This document shows positions 34,604 to 43,176 of a stretch of DNA of 64,000 bases, piece after piece. Position 1 is the stretch's first letter; every line of letters starts with the position of its first letter. The stretch is from JAHFUS01 sp035689115. GTDB lineage: Bacteria; Actinomycetota; Acidimicrobiia; Acidimicrobiales; GCA-2861595. The stretch spans positions 274,898 to 338,897 of the forward strand of contig DASSMA010000064.1 of the NCBI GenBank assembly GCA_035689115.1, in the 5' to 3' direction. Position numbers and translations under genes: made by a program. Below the pieces are notes generated by a model that was not told where the DNA came from, made no database searches, and saw only the letters and a program-made list of their open reading frames with translations.

Positions 34604-36064
34604 GTGCGCCCCGCCTGCAATGCCCGCTTCGTTCCCCGCGCTCCGTGGCGGGCGCTGGCCCTCGTCGCCGCCGTGGTCGCGGCCGCCGTTCCCGCCTTCG
34701 CTCCGCCGGCCGCCGCCGAAGGCAATGGCAACGGCTCGGTGCTGGCCTTCGGGTCGGCACCGTTCCTCGGGGCACCCGAGGCCGACACCCTGCGCCACCC
34801 GCTGGTCGGCATGACGGCCACCGCCTCCGGCAAGGGGTACTGGCTGGTCGCCTCCGACGGAGGCGTCTTCGCCTACGGAGACGCCGCCTTCCTGGGCTCC
34901 ACCGGCTCCCTCACCCTCAAGAAGCCGATCGTGGGCATGGCCTCCACCGCCGACGGCTACTGGCTGGTCGCGTCCGACGGCGGCATCTTCTCCTTCGGCG
35001 TGCCGTTCGTCGGGTCGACCGGCGGCATCGCGCTGAACCAGCCGGTCGTCGGGATGGCCGCCACGCCCTCGGGCAAGGGCTACTGGATGGTGGCGAGGGA
35101 CGGCGGCATCTTCACGTTCGGCGACGCCGCCTTCCTCGGCTCCATGGGCGGCACCAAGCTGAACCAGCCCGTGGTGGCCATGGCGGCCACGCCGTCGGGC
35201 AAGGGCTACTGGCTGGTCGCCGCCGACGGCGGGATGTTCGCCTTCGGCGACGCCGGCTTCTACGGCTCGGCGGCCAGCCAGGCCCTGCCCTCGCCGGTGG
35301 GCGCCATCGCCGCCACACCCACCGGCGCCGGCTACTTCCTCGTCACCGCCGACGGCACCGTCCTCGCCTACGGCGACGCCAAGGCCGATGGCTCGGGCAC
35401 CGGGAGCCTGGCCGCCGGCACCCAGGTGGTCGCCATGGCCCTGCACCCGGGCGGCGGCTACTGGCTGGCGGCCGGCCGGCCCGTGCTGGTGCTCGGCGCC
35501 CTCGGCCCGGGTGTGCGCGCCCTCCAGCAGCGGCTGCTCGACCTCCACTTCTGGGGGCCGGTCGACGGCAGCTACGGGTCCCTCACCACCCAGCAGGTGT
35601 ACGCCTTCCAGAAGGCCAACGGCCTGCCCCGCGACGGCACGCTCGACGGCACGGAGCTGGGTCTGCTGGAGAAGGCCCAGCCGGTCGTGCCGCGCAGCAC
35701 CAGTGGGCGGGTCGTGGAGGTCGACAAGACGCGCCAGATCCTCATCGTGTCGGTGAACGGCATCACGCAGTGGGTGTTCAACACGTCCACCGGCAGCGGG
35801 AAGACCTACGCGCCGGGCAAGGTGGCGGTCACCCCCGAGGGCCACTTCCGCTTCGAGCGCCAGATCGACGGCACCCGGGTGTCCGACCTCGGCGTGCTGT
35901 TCCGGCCCAAGTACTTCGTGGACGGCTACGCCGTCCACGGCTCGACCAGCGTGCCGCCCTTCCCGGCGTCGCACGGCTGCGTGCGGGTCACCAACGCGGC
36001 CATCAACTTCATCTGGGACACCAACGTGATCCCGCTGGGCACGGAGGCCTTCGTCTACTCCTGA
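34604..36064 (+). CDS. L,D-transpeptidase with N-terminal repeat domain and peptidoglycan-binding domain
   Basis: 486 residues from GTG 34604; GTG 34577 is possible but lies only 21 nt from the divergent start. Signal peptide (ALALVAAVVAAAVPAFAPPAAA) is followed by about five 47-residue repeats of the type GYWLVASDGGIFxFG, probably a beta-propeller. A PG_binding_1 domain follows (LGPGVRALQQRLLDLHFWGPVDG). The C-terminal YkuD catalytic domain has YAVHGSTS and SHGCVRV, including the active Cys. It should form 3-3 cross-links in the wall; the repeats may localise it. It ends with a 10-nt stop-to-stop overlap with menE. Confidence 0.92.
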   Translation: MRPACNARFVPRAPWRALALVAAVVAAAVPAFAPPAAAEGNGNGSVLAFGSAPFLGAPEADTLRHPLVGMTATASGKGYWLVASDGGVFAYGDAAFLGSTGSLTLKKPIVGMASTADGYWLVASDGGIFSFGVPFVGSTGGIALNQPVVGMAATPSGKGYWMVARDGGIFTFGDAAFLGSMGGTKLNQPVVAMAATPSGKGYWLVAADGGMFAFGDAGFYGSAASQALPSPVGAIAATPTGAGYFLVTADGTVLAYGDAKADGSGTGSLAAGTQVVAMALHPGGGYWLAAGRPVLVLGALGPGVRALQQRLLDLHFWGPVDGSYGSLTTQQVYAFQKANGLPRDGTLDGTELGLLEKAQPVVPRSTSGRVVEVDKTRQILIVSVNGITQWVFNTSTGSGKTYAPGKVAVTPEGHFRFERQIDGTRVSDLGVLFRPKYFVDGYAVHGSTSVPPFPASHGCVRVTNAAINFIWDTNVIPLGTEAFVYS

Positions 36065-37107
36065 TCGAGCAGCCGGTCCCTGGCCAGCTTGCCTCCGGCG
36101 CCGCGGGGGAGGGTGCCCACCACCACGAGCTCGCGGGGAGCGCAGAAGGCGGGCCGGCGGTCCTTCACCCAGGCCCGCAGCTCGGCGAGGGTGGGTGGCT
36201 CGGCGGCGAGGGCGGGCACGACGAGCGCCACCACCCGCTGGCCCCATTCTGTGTCGGGCCGCCCGGTCACCGCCGCCTCGGCCACCGCCGGGTGGGCCTG
36301 CAGCACCTCCTCCACGTCGGCCGGCCACACGTTCTCGCCGCCGGTGACGATCAGCTCGTCCCGCCGCCCGAGCACCGTCACCCTTCCCGCTTCCACCGTG
36401 CCGGCGTCGCCCGTCGGGAACCAGCCGTCGGGGTCCCGGGGATCGGTGCCGTCGCGGTAGCACCGCAGCAGCGTCGGCCCCCGGACCAACAGCTCGCCGC
36501 CGGCCGACCGCACCTCAACGCCGTCGAGGGGTGCTCCGTCGTACACCACGCCGCCGCCGGTCTCGGTCATCCCCCAGGTGTGCACCACGTTCGGCCCCCG
36601 GACCCGCCAGTCGGCCGAACCGCCGGCCAGGACCACGCGGAACGCCGACGCGTCGACCCGGTCCAGCAGCGTGGGAACCAGCGATACCAGCGTGGCGCCG
36701 GTGTTCGCGTCGAAGGTGGGGCGCACGGCGAGCGGCGTCTCCGTCAGCACGGCCCGCACCACCACCCCGAGGCCGCCGACGTGGGAGAGCGGCAGGCACG
36801 CCAGCCACCGGTCGGCGGCGGGATCCACGCCCAGGCGCCGGTTCACGGCCCGGGCGTGGGCGCCGAGGGCGGCGTGGGTCAGCACCACGCCCTTGGGCGT
36901 GCCGGTGGTGCCGCTGGTGGCCAGCACCAGCGCGTCGCCGTCGTCGACCGGGCCGCCGGCGCCGAGGGCGGTCTCCAGGCGGCGGCGGGCGGCGGCAGGG
37001 AGCCGGGGGTCGACGGGCAGGACGGCGTCGCCACGATCCCACGCGGCCCGCAGGTGGTCGACGAACCGCCGGTCGGCGACCGCCTCGATGGCGACCAGCG
37101 ACGGCAC
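36055..37107 (-). CDS. menE: o-succinylbenzoate--CoA ligase
   Basis: 350 residues from GTG 37107. Adenylate-forming enzyme with LATSGTTGTPKGVVLTH (P-loop), WGMTETGGG and GWFPTGDAG motifs and the C-terminal ENVWPADVEEVL / GAGGKLARDRLL with the catalytic Lys. It is shorter than typical acyl-CoA ligases, as MenE usually is in actinobacteria. It activates o-succinylbenzoate in menaquinone synthesis. It is divergent from menB with 22 nt between starts, so the two genes share a very compact promoter region. Confidence 0.9.
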   Translation of the reverse strand: MPSLVAIEAVADRRFVDHLRAAWDRGDAVLPVDPRLPAAARRRLETALGAGGPVDDGDALVLATSGTTGTPKGVVLTHAALGAHARAVNRRLGVDPAADRWLACLPLSHVGGLGVVVRAVLTETPLAVRPTFDANTGATLVSLVPTLLDRVDASAFRVVLAGGSADWRVRGPNVVHTWGMTETGGGVVYDGAPLDGVEVRSAGGELLVRGPTLLRCYRDGTDPRDPDGWFPTGDAGTVEAGRVTVLGRRDELIVTGGENVWPADVEEVLQAHPAVAEAAVTGRPDTEWGQRVVALVVPALAAEPPTLAELRAWVKDRRPAFCAPRELVVVGTLPRGAGGKLARDRLLDQE

Positions 37108-37129
37108 GCCGGTAGGGTACAGAAGCGCG

Positions 37130-37993
37130 ATGGGCGACTCACCGAACGGCGACGCGCCGCCCCTGCCGCAGTGGCAGCCGGCGGGCGACTGGACCGACAT
37201 CCGGTACGAGACCGCCGAGGGCATGGCCAAGATCACGATCAACCGGCCCGAGGTCCGCAACGCCTTCCGCCCCCAGACCGTGTTCGAGCTCAGCCGGGCC
37301 TTCACCCTCGCCCAGGACGACCCCGAGGTCGGCGTCGTCATCCTCACCGGCGAGGGGCCCCTGGCGTTCTGCTCGGGCGGCGACCAGAAGATCAGGGGCG
37401 ACGACGGCTACCTGGGCGACGACGACGTGGCCCGCAAGGGCATCGGCCGGCTGAACGTCCTCGACCTCCAGATCCAGATCCGGCGCTGCCCCAAGCCGGT
37501 GGTGGCCATGGTGGCCGGCTACGCCATCGGGGGCGGTCACGTGCTGCACGTGGTGTGCGACCTCACCATCGCCGCCGACAACGCCCGCTTCGGCCAGACC
37601 GGGCCGAAGGTCGGCTCCTTCGACGCCGGCTACGGCTCCGGCCTGCTGGCCCGCGTCGTGGGCCAGAAGAAGGCCCGGGAGATCTGGTTCCTGTGCCGCC
37701 AGTACGACGCCAACCAGGCGCTGGAGATGGGCCTGGTGAACACCGTGGTCCCCCTCGAGCGGCTGGAGGAGGAGACGGTGCAGTGGTGCAGGGAGATGCT
37801 GCGCCACTCGCCGCTGGCCCTGCGGCTGCTGAAGTCGGGGCTCAACGCCGCCGACGACGGCCTCGCCGGCCTGCAGCAGCTGGCCGGCGACGCCACCCTG
37901 CTCTTCTACATGGGCGAGGAGGCCCAGGAGGGCCGAGACGCCTACGTGGAGAAGCGGCGGCCCGACTTCTCCCGCTTCCCTCGCCGGCCATGA
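37130..37993 (+). CDS. menB: 1,4-dihydroxy-2-naphthoyl-CoA synthase
   Basis: 287 residues from ATG 37130. Crotonase-fold enzyme that closes the naphthoquinol ring. Oxyanion-hole segments are FCSGGDQKIRGDDGYLGDD and GYAIGGGHVLH. The MenB-specific FGQTGPKVGSFDAGYGSGLLARVVG is intact, as is the C-terminal RRPDFSRFPRRP tail. It acts on the product of MenE encoded on the other strand and precedes menA by 106 nt. Confidence 0.95.
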   Translation: MGDSPNGDAPPLPQWQPAGDWTDIRYETAEGMAKITINRPEVRNAFRPQTVFELSRAFTLAQDDPEVGVVILTGEGPLAFCSGGDQKIRGDDGYLGDDDVARKGIGRLNVLDLQIQIRRCPKPVVAMVAGYAIGGGHVLHVVCDLTIAADNARFGQTGPKVGSFDAGYGSGLLARVVGQKKAREIWFLCRQYDANQALEMGLVNTVVPLERLEEETVQWCREMLRHSPLALRLLKSGLNAADDGLAGLQQLAGDATLLFYMGEEAQEGRDAYVEKRRPDFSRFPRRP

Positions 37994-38099
37994 TTTCGCG
38001 GAGCTGCATCGGCGAGTCCGACGTGCCGTCCTCCGGACGGTGCTCATTGCCGTCAGCCGGCGGCGCCGCCTCCGGCGGCTTGAGCGGCCGCCGGCGCGC
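37994..38099 (+). repeat. intergenic repeat between menB and menA
   Basis: Contains GCGGAGCTGCATCGGCGAGT and then CGTGCCGTCCTCCGGACGG, which align with the first block of the tadB-tadC gap repeats at 22398-22644 and 41442-41609. It also has GCCGCCTCCGGCGGC, a short hairpin. A third member of that family, shorter than the others, also sitting between functionally linked codirectional genes. Confidence 0.55.
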
Positions 38100-38969
38100 A
38101 TGAGCATGACCGCCTCTCCTTGGGTCGTGGGCGCTCGGCCCCGCACCCTCCCGGCCGCCGTCGTACCGGTGCTGGTGGGCACCGCCGTCGCCGCCGCCGG
38201 CGGCCAGGTCGTGTGGTGGCGGGCGCTGGCCGCCCTGGTGGTGTCGCTGGCCATCCAGGTCGGCACCAACTACGCCAACGACTACGCCGACGGCGTGCGG
38301 GGCACCGACGACGTGCGGGTGGGCCCGGTGCGCCTGGTGGCGGGCGGCCTGGCGTCGCCCAGGGCGGTGAAGCGGGCCGCCCTGCTCTCGTTCGCCGTGG
38401 CCGGGGTGGCGGGGCTCGCCCTTGCCGTGGCCGTCGGCCCCGAGCTGGTGCTGGTGGGCGCCGCCTGCATCGCCGCCGGCTGGTACTACACGGGCGGCAG
38501 CCGCCCCTACGGCTACGCCGGCCTGGGCGAGGTGGCGGTGTTCGTGTTCTTCGGCCTGGTGGCCACCATCGGTACCGCCTACGTGCAGCTCGAGCGGGTC
38601 AGCGGGCTGGCGATGGTGGCGGCGGTGCCCGTTGGCCTGCTGGCCACCGCCCTCCTGGTGGTGAACAACCTGCGCGACATCCCCACCGACGCGGCCGCTG
38701 GCAAGCGCACGCTGGCGGTGCGCCTGGGCGACCAGAGCACCCGGGTGCTCTACGCCGGGTGCGTGGGCGGGGCGTTCGTGCTGGTTCCGGTGATCGCCCT
38801 CGTGCGGCCCGCCGCCCTCCTCGGCCTGCTGGCGGTTCCGCTGGCGGTGGCGCCGCTGCGGGCCGTGCTGGGCCGGGCCACCGGGCGCGACCTCATCGCC
38901 GTACTGGTGGCCACCGGGCGCCTCCAGCTGGTGTTCGGCGTCCTGCTGGCCGCCGGCATCGCCCTCTGA
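38100..38969 (+). CDS. menA: 1,4-dihydroxy-2-naphthoate polyprenyltransferase
   Basis: 289 residues from ATG 38100 (ATG 38106 also possible). UbiA-family membrane prenyltransferase with 8-9 hydrophobic helices. The first Asp-rich motif is NYANDYADGVRGTDD, and the second region is NNLRDIPTDAAAGKRTLA. It attaches the polyprenyl tail to dihydroxynaphthoate in the membrane. With menB and menE it accounts for the late part of the classical menaquinone route. Confidence 0.94.
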   Translation: MSMTASPWVVGARPRTLPAAVVPVLVGTAVAAAGGQVVWWRALAALVVSLAIQVGTNYANDYADGVRGTDDVRVGPVRLVAGGLASPRAVKRAALLSFAVAGVAGLALAVAVGPELVLVGAACIAAGWYYTGGSRPYGYAGLGEVAVFVFFGLVATIGTAYVQLERVSGLAMVAAVPVGLLATALLVVNNLRDIPTDAAAGKRTLAVRLGDQSTRVLYAGCVGGAFVLVPVIALVRPAALLGLLAVPLAVAPLRAVLGRATGRDLIAVLVATGRLQLVFGVLLAAGIAL

Positions 38970-38972
38970 GGC

Positions 38973-39464
38973 TCAGCAGTCGCCGCCTGGCGGCAGCGGC
39001 TCGGTGGTGGGCGTGCCGGCGGCGTCGGCGGCGCCCCTGACGGCGGTGGCGGTGGCCCGACCGTGCACCGTGTGGGTGCGGGGCACGCCCGGGACGGCGC
39101 GGGCGAAGATGGCGTCGACATGTCCCGTGAGTCGGACGCACACCTGGCCGGGGCCGACGACCTCCACGTCTGGGGATCCGTCGCGGTGGACGCCGCGGAG
39201 GTCGGCCTGCTCGAGCACGTCGTTCACCACCTGGGAGGCCCGGGTCTGGTCGATGTCGACGGCGCCGTCATGACCGTAGAAGCCGGCGTCCGACAGGGCG
39301 GCGGCCGCTGCGTCGTTGGCGGCCGCGGTGGCGGCCGTCGACAGCTCCCGCTGGCCGAGGACGACCACCGCCGAGTCCACGGCGATGGCGCCGAGCACGA
39401 TCAGGACCAGCACGGCGGCCGGCGCCAGCATCAGCGCCGAGCCGGCGTCGGGCCGGCGCCTCAC
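38973..39464 (-). CDS. TadG-like pilus protein (Tad locus 2)
   Basis: 163 residues from GTG 39464. N-terminal anchor GSALMLAPAAVLVLIVLGAIAVDSAVVVLGQRELSTAATAAANDAA is the TadG/TadE-like membrane helix plus Ala-rich segment. The remainder is a small extracellular domain with cysteines near residues 108 and 163. It converges on menA with 3 nt between stops and overlaps its upstream neighbour by GTGA. Last gene of locus 2. Confidence 0.82.
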   Translation of the reverse strand: MRRRPDAGSALMLAPAAVLVLIVLGAIAVDSAVVVLGQRELSTAATAAANDAAAAALSDAGFYGHDGAVDIDQTRASQVVNDVLEQADLRGVHRDGSPDVEVVGPGQVCVRLTGHVDAIFARAVPGVPRTHTVHGRATATAVRGAADAAGTPTTEPLPPGGDC

Positions 39465-39901
39465 CCGCAGGCCGCCTCGCCCGGCAGGCCGGCGCGGTAG
39501 GGGTCGACGACCTCGGAGTGCTCGGAGCTCACCGTGATGCCGTGACCGGTCTGGCCGAGCACGGGGACGGCGATGAGCGGCACGTCGTAGGTCACCTTGT
39601 AGGTGATGCGACTGCAGCGCGCGAATGCACCCTTGGGCGCCGGGTAATGACCCCGGTTGGGATCGCGGCCCTGGGCCTTGATGGCTTCTCTGGCGGCCGC
39701 TTCGGCGTCGGCCTGACCTTGGTCGGCCGAGGTGGACTCGACGTAGGTACGGGCCGCCTCCCGGGCGGCCGAGGTGGTGGCCAGCTTGGCGTCGATGACG
39801 CCCCAGGCGTTGATCACCAGGGTGGTGCCGAGCACGAACACCAGCACGCCGAACACCACGCCTTCGATCCCGCCGGCCTGGCCCTCCTCGCCGAAGCTCA
39901 C
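39461..39901 (-). CDS. TadE-like minor pilin (Tad locus 2)
   Basis: 146 residues from GTG 39901. The N-terminus has Gly-Gly-Ile-Glu (GQAGGIEGVVFGVLVFVLGTTLVINAWGVID), a slightly irregular TadE processing region and hydrophobic helix. An Ala-rich linker and a domain with cysteines near residues 95 and 145 follow. Overlaps both neighbours by GTGA, so locus 2 was a tight operon before its cpaF was lost. Confidence 0.82.
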   Translation of the reverse strand: MSFGEEGQAGGIEGVVFGVLVFVLGTTLVINAWGVIDAKLATTSAAREAARTYVESTSADQGQADAEAAAREAIKAQGRDPNRGHYPAPKGAFARCSRITYKVTYDVPLIAVPVLGQTGHGITVSSEHSEVVDPYRAGLPGEAACG

Positions 39902-40296
39902 GACACCTTCTCCCGGCGCACGGTGACCGACCGCTCGATGCGGCCCAGGCCGACCATGTGCAACAGGCTGTCCGGCAGCAGGGAGGGCGCGGGGCCGGTG
40001 ACGGTGAGGTGGACCTCGATGTCTCGGCGGGGATCGTCGGGGTGCCAGTCGAAGGCGACCTGCTTGCCGTACGACCCCAGCTGGGCCTGGGCGTTGGCAG
40101 CGGCGTCGTTCTCGGTCACCGGTGCCGGGCCCCCGCCGGCCACCGACCGGGCGGCGTCGTAGGTGGCGGCGCTCACCAGCGAGCGGGTGTAGAGACCGAT
40201 GAGCACCTGGGCGGCGAACATCAGGAAGGCGAGGAAGGCGGTCACCCCGAACACGGTGGCGATGACCCCCGTGCCCGCCTCGCCCCGGGGCCGCAC
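39898..40296 (-). CDS. TadE-like minor pilin (Tad locus 2)
   Basis: 132 residues, start near 40296. GEAGTGVIATVFGVTAFLAFLMFAAQVLIGLYTRSLVS is the membrane helix following a leader. The pattern lacks the usual Glu at +5, so processing by the standard peptidase is uncertain. The C-terminal half is beta-rich (RDIEVHLTVTGPAPSLL). It lies 4 nt downstream of the pilin gene. Confidence 0.8.
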   Translation of the reverse strand: MRPRGEAGTGVIATVFGVTAFLAFLMFAAQVLIGLYTRSLVSAATYDAARSVAGGGPAPVTENDAAANAQAQLGSYGKQVAFDWHPDDPRRDIEVHLTVTGPAPSLLPDSLLHMVGLGRIERSVTVRREKVS

Positions 40297-40300
40297 CGGG

Positions 40301-40522
40301 CTACGACCCGACCTGGCCGACCTGACTGTCGGCCTTGCTGCCGGCGTTGGTGAGCACGCCTTTCAGGATCTGCCACATCAACACGCCGAGGAAGGCCATC
40401 ACCAGCACGGCGATGGCGGCCGAGATGACGCCTTCCCCGCGCTCGTTCCGCGCCACGCGGTGGACGAGCGCGGCGCGCGCCGTCATCTGCCAGACGTAGG
40501 CGAACAGGGCCAGGTCGCTCAT
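40301..40522 (-). CDS. atypical Flp-like pilin (Tad locus 2)
   Basis: 73 residues from ATG 40522. Leader MSDLALFAYVWQMTARAALVHRVARNERG is followed by EGVISAAIAVLVMAFLGVLMWQIL. Size, position and hydrophobic helix fit a Flp pilin, but the conserved Glu(+5)-Tyr(+6) of class III pilins is missing, in contrast to locus 1. It lies 13 nt downstream of tadC. Confidence 0.78.
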   Translation of the reverse strand: MSDLALFAYVWQMTARAALVHRVARNERGEGVISAAIAVLVMAFLGVLMWQILKGVLTNAGSKADSQVGQVGS

Positions 40523-40535
40523 CGTCGCTCCTTGC

Positions 40536-41441
40536 TCACGAGTTGCTGAAGAGGCGCAGGGCCTCCAGGAAGGGAATCGAGAGGAAGATCACCCCAGGGA
40601 CGAGGGTGGCCACCGTAACCGGGATCCACACCTGCTGCCCGCGCCTTTCCATGGTCTCCACCAGCTGGCGCTGGACGTCGCGCCGGATGGAGCGGGCCTC
40701 GTCGGAGATCAGGCGGCCCAGGTCGCTGGCCTCGCGGTTGAGGGCCAGCACCGGCACCAGGCGGTCGAGGGCGGGCACGCGCGCCACGAGGGCCCACTCC
40801 CGGAGGGCCTCCACCTCGCTCAGCCCGTGGCGGATGCGGGCGGTGACGCGGCGCAGGTCGCGGGCGCAGGCGCCGTCGCCCCGGGTGGCCAGCCGGTTGA
40901 GGGCCGAGCCCAGCGAGAAGCCGGCCGACAGGAGCATGGCCAGCTGCTCGCTCACCACCGGCAGCTCGAGGAAGAGCCGGCGCTGCCAGGCGGCCGACTC
41001 GGCGGCCAGCCGCTGCTCGAGGACCAGGAAGGCAAGTACCGGCGCGCCGAGGAGGAGCAGCAGCGCCACCGCCGGTGTCGGGCGCACGGCGGCGGCGAGC
41101 ACGCCGGCGCCTGCCACCGCCGCCACGCTCCAGCCGACCTGCCGCACCCGGAAACCGGTGACGTCGAGCGGGGAGTGGACGCGCTCGAGCCGGACCGACA
41201 GCTCCTCGCTGACGCCGAAGAGGCGGGCGACCCGCTCCCCGAGCCGCCGGCACACCGGCCCGATCACCTCGCGGAACGACTCCACCGACAGGATCCCGCC
41301 GTGGGCCGGCGCCCCCAGGCCGCCGGGGCTGTACGGGCGTAGCCGCTGCACCAGGGGAGGCCGGGAGAACCACCGCAGCTCAGCCAGCAGGAGGGAGACG
41401 CCCGCCCACAGGAGGATCCCGGAGAGCACGAACAGCCTCAC
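40536..41441 (-). CDS. tadC: TadC-type platform protein (Tad locus 2)
   Basis: 301 residues from GTG 41441. N-terminal helix (LFVLSGILLWAGVSLLLAEL), central helix pair (VGWSVAAVAGAGVLAAAV, VALLLLLGAPVLAFLVL), T2SSF domain (LELPVVSEQLAMLLSAGFSLGSALNRLA) and a C-terminal helix (PVTVATLVPGVIFLSIPFLEAL). It would pair with TadB under the ATPase. With cpaF truncated, it may be idle or may borrow the ATPase of another locus. Confidence 0.87.
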   Translation of the reverse strand: MRLFVLSGILLWAGVSLLLAELRWFSRPPLVQRLRPYSPGGLGAPAHGGILSVESFREVIGPVCRRLGERVARLFGVSEELSVRLERVHSPLDVTGFRVRQVGWSVAAVAGAGVLAAAVRPTPAVALLLLLGAPVLAFLVLEQRLAAESAAWQRRLFLELPVVSEQLAMLLSAGFSLGSALNRLATRGDGACARDLRRVTARIRHGLSEVEALREWALVARVPALDRLVPVLALNREASDLGRLISDEARSIRRDVQRQLVETMERRGQQVWIPVTVATLVPGVIFLSIPFLEALRLFSNS

Positions 41442-41609
41442 GCCCGCCCCCTGACCGAGGTGAGCAGCGACTGACGAGGCGGGGGTGCGGGGGGCGTATC
41501 CCCCCGCAGGGCAGCTGCCGATACGGCGGAGCCGGTCGGCGGCCTGAGCGCCGGCCGGAGGCCGGCACGATCAGCTCGCCGGGCAAGCTCTGCTCGCGAC
41601 GGCGAAACC
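41442..41609 (-). repeat. structured intergenic repeat between tadB and tadC (locus 2)
   Basis: Read on the minus strand it has GCGAGCAGAGCTTGCCCGGC, then GATCGTGCCGGCCTCCGG, then GCCGACCGGCTCCGCCGTAT. It corresponds block for block to the tadB-tadC gap of locus 1 (22398-22644) although the flanking proteins are only distantly related. A further GGGGGG-GATACG-CCCCCC type hairpin lies near 41492-41506. No coding capacity. Confidence 0.7.
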
Positions 41610-42491
41610 CTACTCATGGAAGACCCGCTGCTCTTCGGGCAGGCGCATGAGGCGCCCGGCCCACACCCAGCAGGCGGCGACCATGAGCAGGCCGGTGGCC
41701 ACCGCAAGCTGTCCGCCGGCGGTGCTGTAGGCCTCCCGGCCGGTGCCGATCGAGAGCCCGGCCACGGTCATGCCGAGGGGGACGATGAGCACGAAGCGGC
41801 GGGCGAAGCGCACGCCGGCCTGGCGGGCCTCGGCGTCCTTGCGGCCCTGGAGGTCCTGGATGCGGTCCTCCACCAGGGCGGCCAGCCGGCGGTCGAGGTC
41901 GGACCCGCCGACCTCGTAGGCGACGAGGAGGGTCTCCAGGGTGGCGTCGGCCGTGCCGTCGGCCAGCCGGTCCTTCAGGGCGGCGACGGTGCGGGGGAAG
42001 TCGGTGGAGAGGAGCCACTCCCGCTCGGCGGCGGCGAACGCCGGCCGGAGCTCGTCGGGGGCACCCTTGCCCACCTCGAACAGGGCCTGGGGGATGGAAC
42101 GGCCGAGCGAGCCGGTCTGGAGGCGGAGCTCCTCGATGAGCCGCGGCCACGTGTCGCGCGCCTGGTTGCGGCGCCGGTCGCGGCGGGCGCGGTACGACGC
42201 CACCGGGAAGGTGGCGGCGAACAGCCCGGCCACGAGGGCGGGGAGCGGGCCGGCGAAGAGGGCGAACGCGAAGGCCGCCCCAAGGAGGAACAGCACGGCC
42301 ATGACGGCGACGAACTCCCGCGGCGCCACGTCGTCGAGGCCGGCCTGGGCCAGCCACTGGGCGGTGCGGGCCCGGGCGAGGCCCCGCCGGACCGACCCCG
42401 GCCCGGCGCCGAGGCCCCGCCAGCGCAGGACGAGAGCGGTGTACAGCAGGAACACGCCGTAGCCGGCCACGAGGGCGAGAAGGAGCGCCAC
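41610..42491 (-). CDS. tadB: TadB-type platform protein (Tad locus 2)
   Basis: 293 residues from GTG 42491, 2 nt after the cpaF stop. It has an N-terminal helix (VALLLALVAGYGVFLLYTALVL), a helix pair (FVAVMAVLFLLGAAFAFALF, LPALVAGLFAATFPVASY), a T2SSF domain with LIEELRLQTGSLGRSIPQALFEVG, and C-terminal helices ending VATGLLMVAACWVWAGRL. An intact reading frame argues that inactivation of locus 2 is recent. Confidence 0.87.
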   Translation of the reverse strand: MALLLALVAGYGVFLLYTALVLRWRGLGAGPGSVRRGLARARTAQWLAQAGLDDVAPREFVAVMAVLFLLGAAFAFALFAGPLPALVAGLFAATFPVASYRARRDRRRNQARDTWPRLIEELRLQTGSLGRSIPQALFEVGKGAPDELRPAFAAAEREWLLSTDFPRTVAALKDRLADGTADATLETLLVAYEVGGSDLDRRLAALVEDRIQDLQGRKDAEARQAGVRFARRFVLIVPLGMTVAGLSIGTGREAYSTAGGQLAVATGLLMVAACWVWAGRLMRLPEEQRVFHE

Positions 42492-42493
42492 GA

Positions 42494-43165
42494 CTACCTG
42501 CGCACCTCGCGGCCCAGCTTCCGGGCCCGGCCCAGGGCGCCGGTCGGGGCCCGCCCCTCGGTCGCCCGCTGGCGCGGCGGTGCCGGCGGCTCGGCGGCCG
42601 GCACGCCGAAGGGCGCGGCCCGGGCGTCGAGGAGGCGCCGCACGTCGTAGCCGGCCATCTCGAGCGGGCGGGCGGCGCGGGTGGGAAGGGTGCCGGTCCA
42701 GGTGAGGGGGGCACCAGGGCGTTCCCGGCGGAACAGCTCGGTGACGGTGAAGGCGGTGGCGTCGCGGCCCGTCTGGAGCTCTTCGACGGCGATGACCTCC
42801 GAGACCCGCACCTCGTCGCCGTGGCGGTTGCAGTGCACGACGATGTCGATCGCCTCGCTCACCAGCGAGTTCAGGGCCGACAGGGACAGGTCGCTGGCCG
42901 TGTCGGCCAGCTGGCACACGAACCGCAGGCGGGTGAGGGCCTGGCGGGCGGAGCCGGCGTGGATGGTGGTGAAGCCCTTGACGCCCGAGGACAGCGTGAG
43001 CAGCAGCGGGAGCGCCTCGCGGTCGCGCACCTCGCCGACGATGGCCACGTCGGGCGCCATGCGCAGGAAGCCGGCCACCAGCCGCCGCAGGTCGACCTCC
43101 TTGCGGTCGGCCCGCGCCGGGCGGGTCTGCATGGAGGCCACGTTGGGCAGGACCAACGTCTGGTA
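42494..43165 (-). pseudogene. cpaF: cpaF/tadA ATPase fragment lacking its 5' half (Tad locus 2)
   Basis: About 220 C-terminal residues survive: LVLPNVASMQTRPARADRK, the Asp box RMAPDVAIVGEVRDREAL, and the His box GFTTIHAGSARQA, then the C-terminal domain. The whole N-terminal domain and Walker A are missing. Upstream of about 43157-43165 the frame runs straight into the promoter/start of the serine recombinase on the opposite strand. The missing half is not found elsewhere in the window. I infer disruption by integration of the element beginning here. Any residual translation would need a TTG at 43156 and would give an inactive ATPase. Confidence 0.9.
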
Positions 43166-43176
43166 AGGTGTATGCG

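Noticed and set aside
36578..37130. Extension of menB upstream on the plus strand
   Set aside because: This stretch is the antisense of menE. The family N-terminus fits ATG 37130.
42494..43156. A complete but short CpaF starting at TTG 43156
   Set aside because: It would lack the N-terminal domain and Walker A present in every functional family member, so it is treated as a truncated gene.
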